Source: Isoetes taiwanensis
Taxonomy: Eukaryota > Streptophyta > Lycopodiopsida > Isoetales > Isoetaceae
Reading direction: 5' to 3'
NCBI GenBank assembly: GCA_021234155.1
Contig: JAJEKV010000057.1
Span: 3,317,821-3,381,820, forward strand
Length of the DNA stretch: 64,000 bases
This document shows positions 1 through 11,359 of the stretch, one piece after another. Each line of letters begins with the position of its first letter. Position 1 is the stretch's first letter. The position numbers and the translations under genes were made by a program. Below the pieces are notes generated by a model. The model was not told the DNA's origin. It saw only the letters and a program-made list of their open reading frames with translations, and ran no database searches.

Positions 1-850
1 TTGAACATGTCTGTGGTAACATGGAACACCATGATATTTGGGTATGCAGAGAACGAAAAGGGTGAGTTAGCTAAGGACGAAAATTTACCTGCTGTCAGCC
101 AAACAAACCAATTCGATTTGTGTTCATCCACAACAGAAGTTCCGCTGAAATAGAACAGGTATGGACCTGCAAGTTTGAACAAATGTAAACATGTTAAACA
201 AACACTAATACAATAGTTGCATCAATAATGCAGGCATGTAATTGGAGCCTTGTGAAGAACTGGAAATAATGATAGCTAGAACCTTTTTTGGCTTTATGCC
301 TCCTTCCCTCATCTGTCCAAACATTATAAGGCTACTTTAAGGTGACCTCTAAGAAGTGCCACCAAATTACTTCTACTGTTGGTGATGATCTTTCCAAATA
401 TATGCATTGCATCATCCAACCTACCGACCTTGCATAAGCCACTATATTATCATCAAAATCACTAGAACTATTAATCTCATTTATTGCTTTCCCAGACAAA
501 AATGGGGCTTAAAATGGGGCTTAAATGGGCCAGAACGTTCTGCATAAGTGCAAGAGCAGAGTTTCCAGCGAATTTTAAAGCCCTATGATGTTCAGCGGTT
601 CTCACAAGCTTTTTCTGCATAAGTGCAAGAGCAGAGTTTCCAGCGAATTTTAAAGCCCTATGATGTTCAGCGGTTCTCACAAGCTTTAGAGAACTTGAAA
701 CCTGAAAAGGAGCTGACACTAGATTAGAGAAATAAGCTTTTAAGTACAATTGGACATCGTCAATTGAAGTCTGTTGTTCAAGAAATGAAGGGAACGAATG
801 ATCAGGATCAGATATTTATAAACAACTTGATGATCTCTCCTCTGAAGTTC
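1..850 (+). pseudogene. PPR protein remnant (PLS class), cut by window edge
   Basis: I see three PPR-like pieces on the plus strand in different frames. The first bases encode VVTWNTMIFGYAENEKG, a typical motif of a PLS-class pentatricopeptide repeat protein (usual form VVSWNxMIxGYAxNGxG). At about 655-715 the frame reads RFSQALENLKPEKELTL, resembling the E domain (helix followed by LEPE). At about 750-850 it reads SSIEV and then DIYKQLDDLSSEV, resembling the E+ segment. Plant PPR-E/DYW proteins act in organelle RNA editing. Stops and frame changes separate the pieces, and a 75-bp tandem duplication lies inside, so this is a dead fragment. The first piece is the clearest; the E-domain assignments are weaker. 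The gene would continue left of the window. Confidence 0.5.
540..688. repeat. 75-bp tandem duplication
   Basis: Two nearly perfect head-to-tail copies starting at 540 and 615 (each begins ctgcataagtgcaagagcag). It lies in the PPR remnant. Confidence 0.9.
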
Positions 851-3060
851 TCCATCAGATCTTTTCCATTCATGAAGCATGGATCATGAGGTGATTTTGT
901 CAGAATTGTTACATGATAGCGAAGGAATGAACACATATAGAGAGGCTCCAAATATGTTTCTTGTCAAAAACTATGAGCAAAGCATCTGTTTCTCATTCCA
1001 TCATCTTAGCAGAATTTTTAGCTGCAATGCATCAACTTGCTCTTATGTACACAAAGAGAATCAGCTCAGGAGCTTGAAGAAAGAGCCAAATAGACTTCCA
1101 CGCCTTGCGTTTAAGTCTGTAAAATGGTTTGGTGAGAAAGGCCTTAAATTTTGCAAAGGCATCTCAGTAGCCTGCCTCCTTGGAATTCGCTAATGTGTTG
1201 CATTAATTTGATACGAACATACTCATGCCACCCAAAAGGCATGCTTAATATGGTCCACTGACTGCATATTTGCAGACTTTTCACTTGCAGTATAGATAGT
1301 TCTTAGCCAACTTCGTTATCACAATCAATCAAAGACAAGACAAGACAATATACGTTCCATAAATGAGGTAGGTAGATGACGTTCAGCAAATATGAGTTCC
1401 CCTTCAGTGCGAAAACTGCAATTTTATTACATAAGATCTAGAGGCAATAATAGAAGAACTTATATATTCCATACTCTAAAAGTTAGTGAATTCTTTTGCA
1501 AGTCTAGACAGTGATGCCTTTAGTTTTGTTGAGAGTCTCTTCTTTTTTCTCAATAACAAAAAACTTGCTTCAAAATGCTGGGTGGTTTCATTTCAGAAAC
1601 TATTGATGCGCAAATAAAGCACCCGGATAATTTTCAGTGGTGGCTTCTCATGTCATGGTGCAAGACTGTACAATGCCACTTATACTGCTGAGACAAACAA
1701 AAAACAGGCCATTGAAGGACTTGCACTCGTGGTGACCAATATGCTTTGCAAATCACATCTATCAGGTTTCAGATAGCAAAAGACAACGAAGTAATTTGAC
1801 CTATATTAAAATTAATATATTCTAATGGCTGTGATGTAGCGTTAGAAGAAAGAAACTGTTAACGCTATTGTTTGTTAATTCCCTCTTGCATATTGACCAT
1901 AAAAATGAGTAGTGAAAGCAATCATCTGAAACAAAGATGCATATAACTTGCTCAATGCTTTTCTCTTCCTGTGTTCTGAATGTCAAATTCTCCGTAGTTA
2001 GGCCTAATGGCAAGCAAACGGCAAGAAAAGATGGGCAATACTATGCAATGAAGTCGATCTTACCTCCCTAGCACCACATAAGGAGGTAAGGTCAACAATA
2101 CGTCTTCAACAGATTCAAGTTTAAGTAGACAATAAGTGGTCTGGTTGAAGAAATGCAAGAACTTTTGCATCACCATTAAGAACTTGGCTGCATTTTCTAA
2201 TGCATATTGTCATGCTTGGTCTCAAATTTACTCCAGCATAGAAGAATCCAATTTGGAAAAGTGTAAACGGGGCTCCTCCTTAGCAAAATCCCCGTAGCCA
2301 GAAACTAATGCACATTCCGAATGTAACAAAGGAACAATTCTAACTAACAAACCCCAATAAATTTAAAATTGAACTCTGCCTCCAATAGAATGTAGATATA
2401 GAACATGGCATTCCGAATGTAACAAAGGAACAATTCTAACTAACAAACCTCAATAAATTTAAAATTGAACTCTGCCTCCAATAGAATGTAGATATAGAAC
2501 ATGGCAGTAAGAAAGAAAGAAAGAAAAAGTAAGAAAGTACATGCCGAAGAGGAAGAGCTTTAGCGGAGCTTTAACGGAATGTACGAATGAATAACCCACC
2601 TAAGAAAACTGCGCCCAATTCGTAGGAATCAAGTTGCAGCAGCCTGGTTCTGCCTCGCCATACCTTCCCCAACGCCGCATAACTTCCCAAGACACAAGAC
2701 ACATTTCCATTAATTTTTTGTGAGCGTCGATCATATCCAACGGTTTCAAGAACGTCCACACAAAACTCTTATCTGGCAGCAACGTGGACACTCTAGCAAC
2801 GCGGACACTCTAGAATTGCTTCAAAGTCTCAACTTGTGTTTGTGCAAACGTGTTAGAAACGGCAGTGGTATTATATTACATGCAATAATACATAGTAATA
2901 CAAAAAACAGAGAAAATCTCTGAGATAAAGGCCATGACACAGTCAAAATTTGCCTAGCACTCCAAAATGAGGAAATATTAACGAAAAACAAACACTGTTA
3001 AATACTTAAAGAAGGAAAAACCGTAATTAGAGTTATAGAAGCCTCATAGAGCTATAAGTT
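851..3060. other. No recognisable gene
   Basis: Short open frames only; none resembles a family I know. Apart from the 96-bp tandem duplication at 2313-2504 I see nothing. A 104-codon frame at 879-1193 follows the PPR remnant and could be decayed PPR tail, but I cannot support that. Confidence 0.5.
2313..2504. repeat. 96-bp tandem duplication
   Basis: Two head-to-tail copies (2313-2408, 2409-2504), each beginning cattccgaatgtaacaaagg, with a single visible mismatch. Confidence 0.9.
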
Positions 3061-3069
3061 CTGTCTGAA

Positions 3070-6040
3070 AACTCTATTGATGTCTCACTGATCTAGGACC
3101 CCATCCAAAGTGATAATAGCATAAGCTCGACTTGTATGTGAAAATAGTAACTGATCCAGTTCTGCCGGCCTATATGAAGAAGAATCCAAGATATAAAGTA
3201 TCCAAGAATCTCGCGCCGCTTCACATATGCCAAGCTTTTCTTCAAAATAATTCTTAAGTTCAGAATTGAACTGCCAGAGGTCCTCATCGTCCAAAATTCT
3301 TCTCAATGTTTTGACCCCGATGATCTCTATTTTGACCCAAAGGAGGGCTTCAAGAACCTCCTGATGAGCAAGGACCATCGTACCTGCCGGGACTTCTCTC
3401 ACATGCCCGCCCTCAAGATGCTTCTTGACCAGGTAATCTGTCAACAACATCAGACAGATTGTTAAGATAAGATGAAAAGAAAGAAAGAAACCCTGAAAGG
3501 AGCCCAATAAGTCCCAATTTTTGTCATAATTGGACCCCTTCATCAATCTGTGTGCCATGGCCGTATCAGCCAACTCTAATTGAAGAGTTGTTTTAAGGAA
3601 TTCAGGTCAGGAGGAGACTGATTGATGGCCACACTGTTTCTATATTTCCAAATTGTCCATAGGCAAAGTGTCCTCGCTGTGCCCATAAAAGGAGAATCAT
3701 GTTTGAGAAAGTAAAAAAGATCAGCCTCACAGGTAGGAGTAAAGCCTATGTGGGCACTTATCTAGTTCCAAAAGGGAGTTAGCCAGGGGCAAATGAAGAT
3801 ATGAGTCGAGGTCTCAGCCTTAACACAGCCTAATGGGCATCTATCAGAGATCTGATCATTGAACTTAGCTCGATAGGCATTTGTTTTAAGGCTTTTGTTG
3901 AGAAGAAGCCACCTAAAAAGAATAATTTTCCTTGCACACTGCAGCTTCCACCCTTTTCTAATGGTACCAATGGCTTCAGATTCTGGACATCCCCACTTAT
4001 TGGAGACCTTTGTCATCTGAGTGTGAGGAGAGAATAGAACTTGGCAACACTATATCCTCTGTCATTAAGAGTCCAGTTCTTTCCTTTTAACTCATCTCTT
4101 ATGCCCCTGTCATGTCGAGTCAGAGCCCTATAAATGTTCCTATTACAGAGGGAGTTTTGTACCAAGTTGGAAATTTCCTGCCATGTTTTCCAACCATCAG
4201 CATTCCTCATACTGCCAACTGTATTTAACCCTTTAAATTTCCACTCTTTGTATTTTCTCGGATGCTTTAGTGCCAGGCACCCATCATCCTCATCTGCTAA
4301 GCCTTGGTGCCAAAAAAAAAATCAAAATCATCCATAACATTCTCTATTGGATAGGCTTTGAAGCATACAGACACTCGATTCCACGCTTGTATGATCCTCC
4401 TCATGATAGTAGATGTACCTGAACCTGGGTTGAGCTGGTAGAATACTGAATCTGACATGTGGTGAGGAGTTGATAGTGCCCACTAGGGAGGTTTTCTCAA
4501 TCCAGTACTTTATTAAAAGAAGGGTAGGAGACTTTGTTGGGGAGAATAATGACCTCCAAACCAATTTTGCTGCCAAAACCTGTGCCTGAAGGAACAGATC
4601 TTTACATCCCAGGCCTCCTCTTTCCTGGGTAATGTTAAGTGTTGCCAACCTACCATGTGGGAGCCCTGCCATATGAATTCTTTCATAATTACTTCCAATT
4701 CCTGATAGGACTTCTTGTCTACTATTATTGCTGAGGAGAAGAAAACATGGGAACCAGCAATAATACTATTAATTATCTCCTCCCTACCAGCTAAAGAAAG
4801 TGTCTTAGGGTACATCTGAAGTTTCTTCTTTATTTTAGTGACTATAGGCTCCCATAATCCATGTAGACTCATATTCAAGGCCAAGGGTAAACCTAATAGT
4901 TTAGTGGCGGATTGGTTACCACAAACTTTGATTCCTTCAATATGGTCCTCTTGACTATCAGAAATGATTGCACACTTTTTTTTATTCAACATTACCCCTG
5001 AAGCTTTGCCAAACTTATCCATTGCTGAAAGGAAGTTTTGAATGCAATCACCTTGCTCTTTTAAAAACACAAATGTATCGTTTGCATATTGCATTACTGA
5101 TAAGGACTCACTCATTCCTGGAAGGATCAGACAACTGATCTTACCATTTTGTTGTAGTCTCATGATGATCCTGGTTACCATCTCAGCTACTATAAGGAAA
5201 AGATAGGGGGCTAATGGGCAGCCTTGCCTAACTCCACGTTTGCATTCAAAAAAGAGAGATGGAGAACCATTTATTAACATAGCCGAACACCCTGCTACAT
5301 TGAATCCTGCTACCTTATTCAGAACTGCTCTTGAAAAATCCAGCTGAGTCATGGCTCTATAAAGAAAATTCCAATCTATGGTGTCATAGGCCATTTTAAA
5401 ATCTAATTTCAGAAGCACACATTTTTTATTGGAGACCCTGTTCCAGTGCAACCCCTCATATGCCCCAATGAAGTTATCAAAGATGCTTCTCCCTGGAAGA
5501 AACCCTGACTGAACTGTGCTAATCTTCTCTTGAAGAATTTTCTTGAGTCTATTAGCAAACATTTTGGCCAATATTTTGTATGTCACATTGGTCAATGAGA
5601 TTGGTCTCCAATCCGAGAATATGGTAGGCTTGTCTGTATTTGGTACCAAAGCAATCAAGCCAGCATTGATTGCTGGGTGCAACTTATCTACCCTCCAAGC
5701 ACCCTGGATAAATGTGGTGACATCTTTGCCCATTAGGTCCCAAAAATGATCATAGAATTCAGGTGGCAATCCATCAGGCCCCGAACTTTTCCCATGAGCC
5801 ATACTCTTTATGACTCCTAAAATCTCAGCCTCAAGTGGAGTTGCCAGAAATTGTCCATCTTCAATGGCTCATCCTTGGGACCAAGATAATCAAAGAATTC
5901 CATCATATGACAATTATCTATATGTTTTGCAGCAAAAAGCTCTTTGTACTTACAGTAGAACAAATTCTGAATATCTTCTTGTTTGGATAGATCTTGTTGA
6001 TTGTCATCCTGTACTGTTCTTAACCTAACTGGCACGATTA
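3070..6040 (-). mobile_element. LINE A, 5'-truncated L1-type retrotransposon
   Basis: Reads from right to left. 5817-6035 encodes the linker between endonuclease and reverse transcriptase (VRLRTVQDDN...). 4513-5802 is a 429-codon open frame with reverse transcriptase blocks: WRPISLTNVTYK, QSGFLPGRS, motif A LKLDFKMAYD, motif B RGVRQGCPLAPYLF, and motif C as YAND instead of Y/FADD. 3762-4016 carries the zf-RVT zinc motif (CPLGC then HIFIC). After one in-frame TAG the frame continues LCLWTIWKYRN and on to 3085, the usual LINE C-terminal tail. The endonuclease and ORF1 are missing, as expected for 5' truncation. The changed catalytic Asp and the stops make it inactive. Confidence 0.9.
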
Positions 6041-6180
6041 AAAGTTAACCCCCCATTTTCAATTGAAATCCTAACAGATTCATGTGTGCTAAAATTTTTA
6101 ACTTAACTAAAGTAACTCTATGGTGTCAACCCGTCCTTAGTAGTGAAACTTATCTCTTAAAAAAGGGGGGGAGGGGGGAA

Positions 6181-7372
6181 GATCACTTCCAATATTGAAG
6201 TACATGTGCAAAAATTATTTGCAGAACAAGCGAGAATTATAGAACATGAAGAAGGGGCTACAAGAGCGAGGAATCTGATTGTAGTTAGTATGGAAGAAGA
6301 TGAGGGAGAAAACATCTCAAATATTTTCTTCATGAACACCATGCATCTACACAATTTCATAGTTGCAGATGCTCAAAATAGAGTTATCTAGCATAGGAGC
6401 CACTTAAAAGGGCAGAAAATATGGTTAAACGATGATCTAACAATTGTGCAACAAAAGGAAAGAAAGCAAATGCGTGGATGAGAGAAAAAATTAAGGGATG
6501 AAAGCAAGAATGTGTATATTATTAACAACAAGCTAGTAGTTTATAACAAGGCATAGGGGCTTTAGGCTCTTAGGCTTCTTGTATGGAACATACATGTATT
6601 GAATGAAGATAATATTTTAAGCAGTTTAAAACTCTTCCATGAAAATGAGATAGTTTCTCTCATGGAAACATGGGAGCATGAATTTAATAGGTTGCTTAAA
6701 ATTCCCAACTTTAATCTTTTTGATACTGTCTAGAGTATGTGCAGACAGAGCTGTATTCCGGAGGTATACCATACTTTTTACAGAAAGTTTTGAAGAACCC
6801 TGTTACAATTGCAAAGAAAAATAATTTTTTTTACATTTGGTTGCATATGAATTCAGGTCATAAAGACATTTATGTAGCTGTTGTGTAATTTGCTCCATTA
6901 GATCCTCTTGCAACTATCTATGATCATCTAAATTCTAACGATCCACTGGTCAATCTTGCTAATGATATCTCTCTTTATAGGCATAAAGGACTTGTCTATA
7001 TGATAAGAGATTGTAATGCATGGCTTTCCAACAAACAAGCAACATTGCTATTACAGAAAAGAAATGCTTTTTGGCTCTTGCAATGGGAAGAGCATGCAGC
7101 GTGGCCAAGGCAAACAATGGACTTTTCCGTGTAACAAAATAGGTGAGCATGTTATCATATTATACGAGTCTTTTATTAGGATAATCTGCAATGATATAGC
7201 CAGGCTTTCACATTCCAAAGGCCTTACTTATTTTCAACTCAATGGTAAAAATTCAGTGGATTTGCTTCTAGGAGATCCAGACCATATGGCATGCAGCTTA
7301 AACGATTTTAGAATCTTGGATAAAAGTCCCGATTCCCATCATACTCCGTTTATGATACCTTTAGAATGAGTC
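6181..7372 (+). mobile_element. Old LINE, first half: ORF1 end plus endonuclease
   Basis: About 6200-6560 translates with stops as SHLKGQKIWLNDDLTIVQQ and further matching blocks. These align with the ORF1 C-terminus of LINE C1 (RQLKGTTLYVNQDLTSMQQ at about 29410-29465), an L1 ORF1p RNA-binding-like domain. About 6840-7370 carries an endonuclease relic: IYVAVV*FAPLDP, MIRDCNAW in the place of GDFNAR, then after a frameshift SVDLLLGDPD and DSHHTPF in the place of SDHxPL. The element stops abruptly at the CACTA boundary and resumes at 39779. It is far more decayed than LINE C1, so it is the oldest layer seen here. Confidence 0.7.
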
Positions 7373-7375
7373 TAG

Positions 7376-7395
7376 CACTACTACAAAAATAGGCA
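7376..7395 (+). repeat. Left terminal inverted repeat of the CACTA element
   Basis: Begins CACTACTACAAAAATAGGC, preceded by tag. It is the inverted counterpart of 39760-39778. Confidence 0.75.
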
Positions 7396-7810
7396 CAAAC
7401 GGCAAAAACAAATGGCACATTTACATGAATTCACCATTTGCGTCATTGTAGTGGGCAAATAAAAAAATGTGACATGTGCCATTTAAGTCACAATTATTTT
7501 GCCCTTTATTGGCATACAAATGGCACATATGTCCTTCAAATTTTGCCCTTCGAACTGGTATAAAAGGCAAATTAATAAGTGCCATATAAGTGCTCTACAA
7601 GTGTTGTATGCTTGTGCCATTTGTGTACTAATAAGTGTCACTGATGTATCTTCTATTTGCCATCAAAGTGTGTTCATAATTTTGACATTTGCCCAAAACA
7701 ATTGGCACATTTAAAAGTGCCATCTAACAGTCACCCACGTGCCCTTTATTTGTGCCATTTGCGTATGTGTAAATGACACTTAAGCAACTAGTTGTTTTGT
7801 CATTCACATG
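7396..7810. repeat. Left subterminal repeat array of the CACTA element
   Basis: At least eight copies of a TGGCACAT/GTGCCATTT-type motif in both orientations within about 400 bp. In known CACTA elements such arrays bind TNPA/TNP1. Confidence 0.75.
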
Positions 7811-8184
7811 CACCCAAAAATTTGTTCAAAACTTAATCCTTTGCCTACATCATCATGTTTTTGTATCATTAACTAAGAATAAATAACAAGTATAAGAACG
7901 CATTGTATAATACCTTTGAGAGGCGAGAGGAGGATATAAACTAAGTTAAATGAATTTGAATGAACAAATTTGCTTTTGACAATTCTAAGACAAGGATACT
8001 TGAAATGCATATATAAACCATCATTATCACTAAAAGCAAAACAAACTTCCCCTACTTTTCTTCTTTAAAATTAAGAATCAAGTTACAATACATAAAAGCG
8101 TGAAATGGGATTGGGCGGAAGCCTTTTCACTAGAGATTAAGAATGGATAATGATAGGATGTGTGGAAATCGATACGGTTACAAG

Positions 8185-8292
8185 TCAATTATCTATACCA
8201 CTTTCATGTTCATCATCAAAAGTAGGCCATCTACGAGATGGGTTTCGAAACAATAGACCAACCTGGAGTATGGGATCATCAAAATAGAACAC
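8185..8292 (-). pseudogene. TNP2 last exon (end of DUF4216, C-terminus)
   Basis: The exon follows a splice acceptor (ttgcag) and reads VFYFDDPILQVGLLF, then an acidic tail DDEHESGIDN and a TGA at 8185-8187. It fits the QVFYVxDP...VV ending of TNP2-type CACTA transposases. Joined to the exon at 8354-8540 it gives HVQK-VFYFDDP in frame. Confidence 0.7.
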
Positions 8293-8353
8293 CTGCAATG
8301 TATAGATGCATTTAGTACACAATTATCAGGAAAGTATTGCTATGTGGCTTTAC

Positions 8354-8540
8354 CTTTTGGACATGTTCTAGAAAGGCAAAAGATTGAGAACTTGAATTAG
8401 CTTTATATGCAGCCTTTGTAGTGTCCATTAGTTGAAAGCCATACTTGTCAAATTTTGTTGATGCTCATTGTCCAACAGTATCAGGCCTATTATACCAATG
8501 ACATTGCAAAAGCACTACATGCGATGAACCAAGACAAACT
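8354..8540 (-). pseudogene. TNP2 exon, middle of DUF4216
   Basis: Translates as VCLGSSHVVLLQCHWYNRPD, one TGA, then KFDKYGFQLMDTTKAAYKAN and FAFLEHVQK, ending at a GT donor. This is the DUF4216 core (VVLFKCxWFD...DxYGFxxVD...PFxLAxxVxQV). Its N-terminal partner, ending TEYFGKI, lies about 10.1 kb away at 18.7 kb, so the domain is split by the segment holding the SPAG6 pseudogene. Confidence 0.75.
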
Positions 8541-8895
8541 TGCAGAACATAACAAGGTGCTGCGCACAGAGGGTTGCCCTCCAGTGCCCTGAAGGTAAAG
8601 TGGCTTAAATTAAATCTTAAAGTCATGTTTTTTATTTAAACCAAAATTTCTACTTCAAATAATATCTATATCCATCCCCAAGCGAGATCAGCCTGAAGAA
8701 ATATCTGGTCCTCATCATGGAACAAGGATTGCAAAAGCATAAAGACAACTCTAATAGAGCAGAAAATAGAAATACATATTATATTAGGATAGAAACAAGA
8801 GTATTCCTTGAAGACCTTTGATCGAATCTTTATCACAAGAAAGCTTCAAAGATCTAAGGTGCAGGTTTTGTAGAGTACAAAACATTGTTACATAC

Positions 8896-9018
8896 CATAC
8901 TAGAAGAATCCTTGCCATTATCGTCCACTCCATCTAGATCAGCCCTCATAACGATGTTTTGAATGGACTCTTTTCGCAAAACGTAGAATAAGTTCTGAGT
9001 TGCCAGCATGTCTGTCTC
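8896..9018 (-). pseudogene. Second TNP2 C-terminal exon copy
   Basis: Between an acceptor-like catgcag and a GTATGT donor the frame reads ETDMLATQNLFYVLRKESIQ and then an acidic run (DLDGVDDNGKD). It resembles the same DUF4216 ending (LAxQxxQVFYV) as 8185-8540, so it may be a second, older TNP2 copy. The match is short. Confidence 0.4.
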
Positions 9019-10160
9019 TGCATGAAAATGATGATATCATTGTATATGTTGTTGGAGAAACAACCGTAGCGATTGCAAGGATCGCCACAATTTCACCTTT
9101 GACCTTTAAATCATTACTCTAGCCCTAGAAGGGACCAAACTCCTATCCCGTTGTTCCATATGTTAACATTGCTTTTAGGACATCCAACGCTTTTTTCAAC
9201 CATTCAAGCTGACCAAAGGAGTTGAAATATCATCAAATTGTCTGTTTGAGATGTTGCTCCATTATTGCTTCCAATTCCAAACACTGATTTTGTATTAGAT
9301 AAAGAGGTGAATATAGTAGTGTGCCATCATCATTCCGAACGATTTGGCTTTAAGTTTGAACAATATATTTTGATCAAATTGTGCTAGAATTTCGGGTGTA
9401 CCACATCAAGGACAATGCAAACATAATATGCGGCAACATTGTTTCTTCAAGTAATGATCATCCAGTAATCTGCATGTTGTAGCTTATACAAGTGCACCAC
9501 CACCAAACACTAGGATAAATTCCCCCGTATTTAAAAAAAAAAACTCGATTGCACTTAAAGGGAACCAAGGGAACCATTCAACTTATTCAAATCTAAATGA
9601 GACGTCTTAGTCTCTTTTGCTTAAGTGGCATACTTCTATGATTGTCATAAGATTAAGATAACAATATAAAAAGGCCCTTAGGTTTTTTTTTTTTTTTTTA
9701 ACCAAGGAAAAATATCATTGAGTAGTACTTTGGTACTAGGTGATTAGCCAACAAAAGAGTCATAATTTGGTGTTTTATCGCTTCTTAAATGGAAAAGGAG
9801 CCATTTTTAGTTGCTTTGAAATGGCAAATGAGTCGTTGAATCCTGTTAACACATAACTGATCGTTCTCTTCTTCAAGAAATACATTAATCATGTTGTGAG
9901 AATGAGAATTGAATTGACCCAAATACAAAGGGGAATGAAATAAATTATGACACGTGAGATACGCCAGAATGATAGGCTGTTTGGGGGAATGATAATGCTC
10001 AGGATGACAGGATGACAGGCCGTCTGGGGGAATGATAATGCTCAGGTGATGTTCGACAGCAGTTGCCTGTTGCAGATCCATGATCAGACATGCCAATCTA
10101 TTGCTAAAAATGCTACTACTGCATATTCACAGGTATGTTCACCAATCAAAAGGTAGATAG
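9019..10160. other. AT-rich CACTA interior, no gene seen
   Basis: No coding match found. A poly-T tract at about 9682-9698 followed by taaccaaggaaaaatatcatt looks like the 3' end of a short minus-strand retroposon, but no coding part is attached. Confidence 0.4.
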
Positions 10161-10162
10161 GT

Positions 10163-10290
10163 AGACAGGTTCTTTTATCGTCCGCGGAGGCCAATCGGCC
10201 TATGGGACCCAACAAAACAAAGAGCCGAAGCCCAACAACAACCAACAAAACAAAGGGCCGAAGCCCAACAACAACAACAATAGTGGGCCG
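10163..10290 (-). mobile_element. 3' end of a LINE C-family copy
   Basis: The minus strand reads gggtcccataggccgattgg and ends cggacgataaaa. LINE C2 has the same terminus at 34648-34690 (gggtcccataggccaattgg ... cgataaaa). Just upstream in the element is a unit of roughly 40 bp, twice repeated, containing GGGCTTCGGCCC, an RNA hairpin with a UUCG loop. Confidence 0.7.
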
Positions 10291-11359
10291 AAACCCTGGT
10301 ACAGACAATGAAGATAATAAGGATCGGGGCTATGCGCTCACTGCCCACGGCGATGCTTTTATTTATTTTTTCAATGCAATTTACATAGAAGGGTTGGCGA
10401 ATGTAAAGAAGAATAAAATTAGTTTTAATGGCGAATATCTTAATCAATTCATTTCTTTTCATCATTATTTAGCGAAATTTTATTGTTGAAGCTTTATAAA
10501 TCAAAATTGTAAGCAAATACATTTATAACTTTGCTCAAAGAAGAAATTGGTTCGAATTCAAGGCACAAAAATAGAAGTCTTTATGGAGGAAGTCTAGCAT
10601 TTCTAGGTCACTACTCCATTCTAAAACCAAATTGATCCCATGAAATACATTACCTACAAATGCAACAAGGGAAACTCTATCAAATCATATAAATCTCAAG
10701 GAATAACTTGCAGACAATCTTGTGATGCTCAAAAGCCAGTATTGGTACAGATCAGAACAAATACTAGATTTTTAGTCGCACCACAGTCGTCGGATTCATC
10801 GATCCTACGATCTAGATTATATGGTGGGGCTTGTGGGCACCTCTCGTTTCGCTTATAGTCATTTATGATTGGAGGCACCTATGATTTTGAAATATGAAAT
10901 ACGATTTCACCTATGGTTTTGAGGGAATATCAAACCTCTATACGGCTTTGCCTAAGATTTTAGAATATGAAATATGGGGACTCGAACCTCTACCAAAATT
11001 ATTCAATATCCTAATAAGACTACTTTAACCAATATATCTAGTGAGCTAATGTGATTATTTTTTTATCTTGAATCTATGTTTTTTTTTTTTTTTAATAACA
11101 ACCCATTCAATTGTTTTAGGGATATATGGTCTATGGTTTCAGGAATTCTTATTCTTACATCGATATCAAATCCCCCTGGACCCCCCTGTTATTTTGCTAC
11201 ATATTTGGGGGCGAATGCGCTGTTGTCCTAGGTTTGATTGCATGGCGAATGTCTTCTTGGAAGAACGACAACATATCAATTCAGGGCGAATATTCTAATA
11301 AAAAATGTGATACGTAACCTACTAAACATTCATAGAAAATTTATGAAATTCCTAAAAAT
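10291..11359. other. AT-rich spacer, no gene seen
   Basis: Includes poly-T at about 11080-11094. No coding similarity recognised. It separates the LINE C-family 3' end from the ORF1 fragment in the same orientation, so it may be an insertion into, or replacement of, the LINE middle. Confidence 0.35.
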
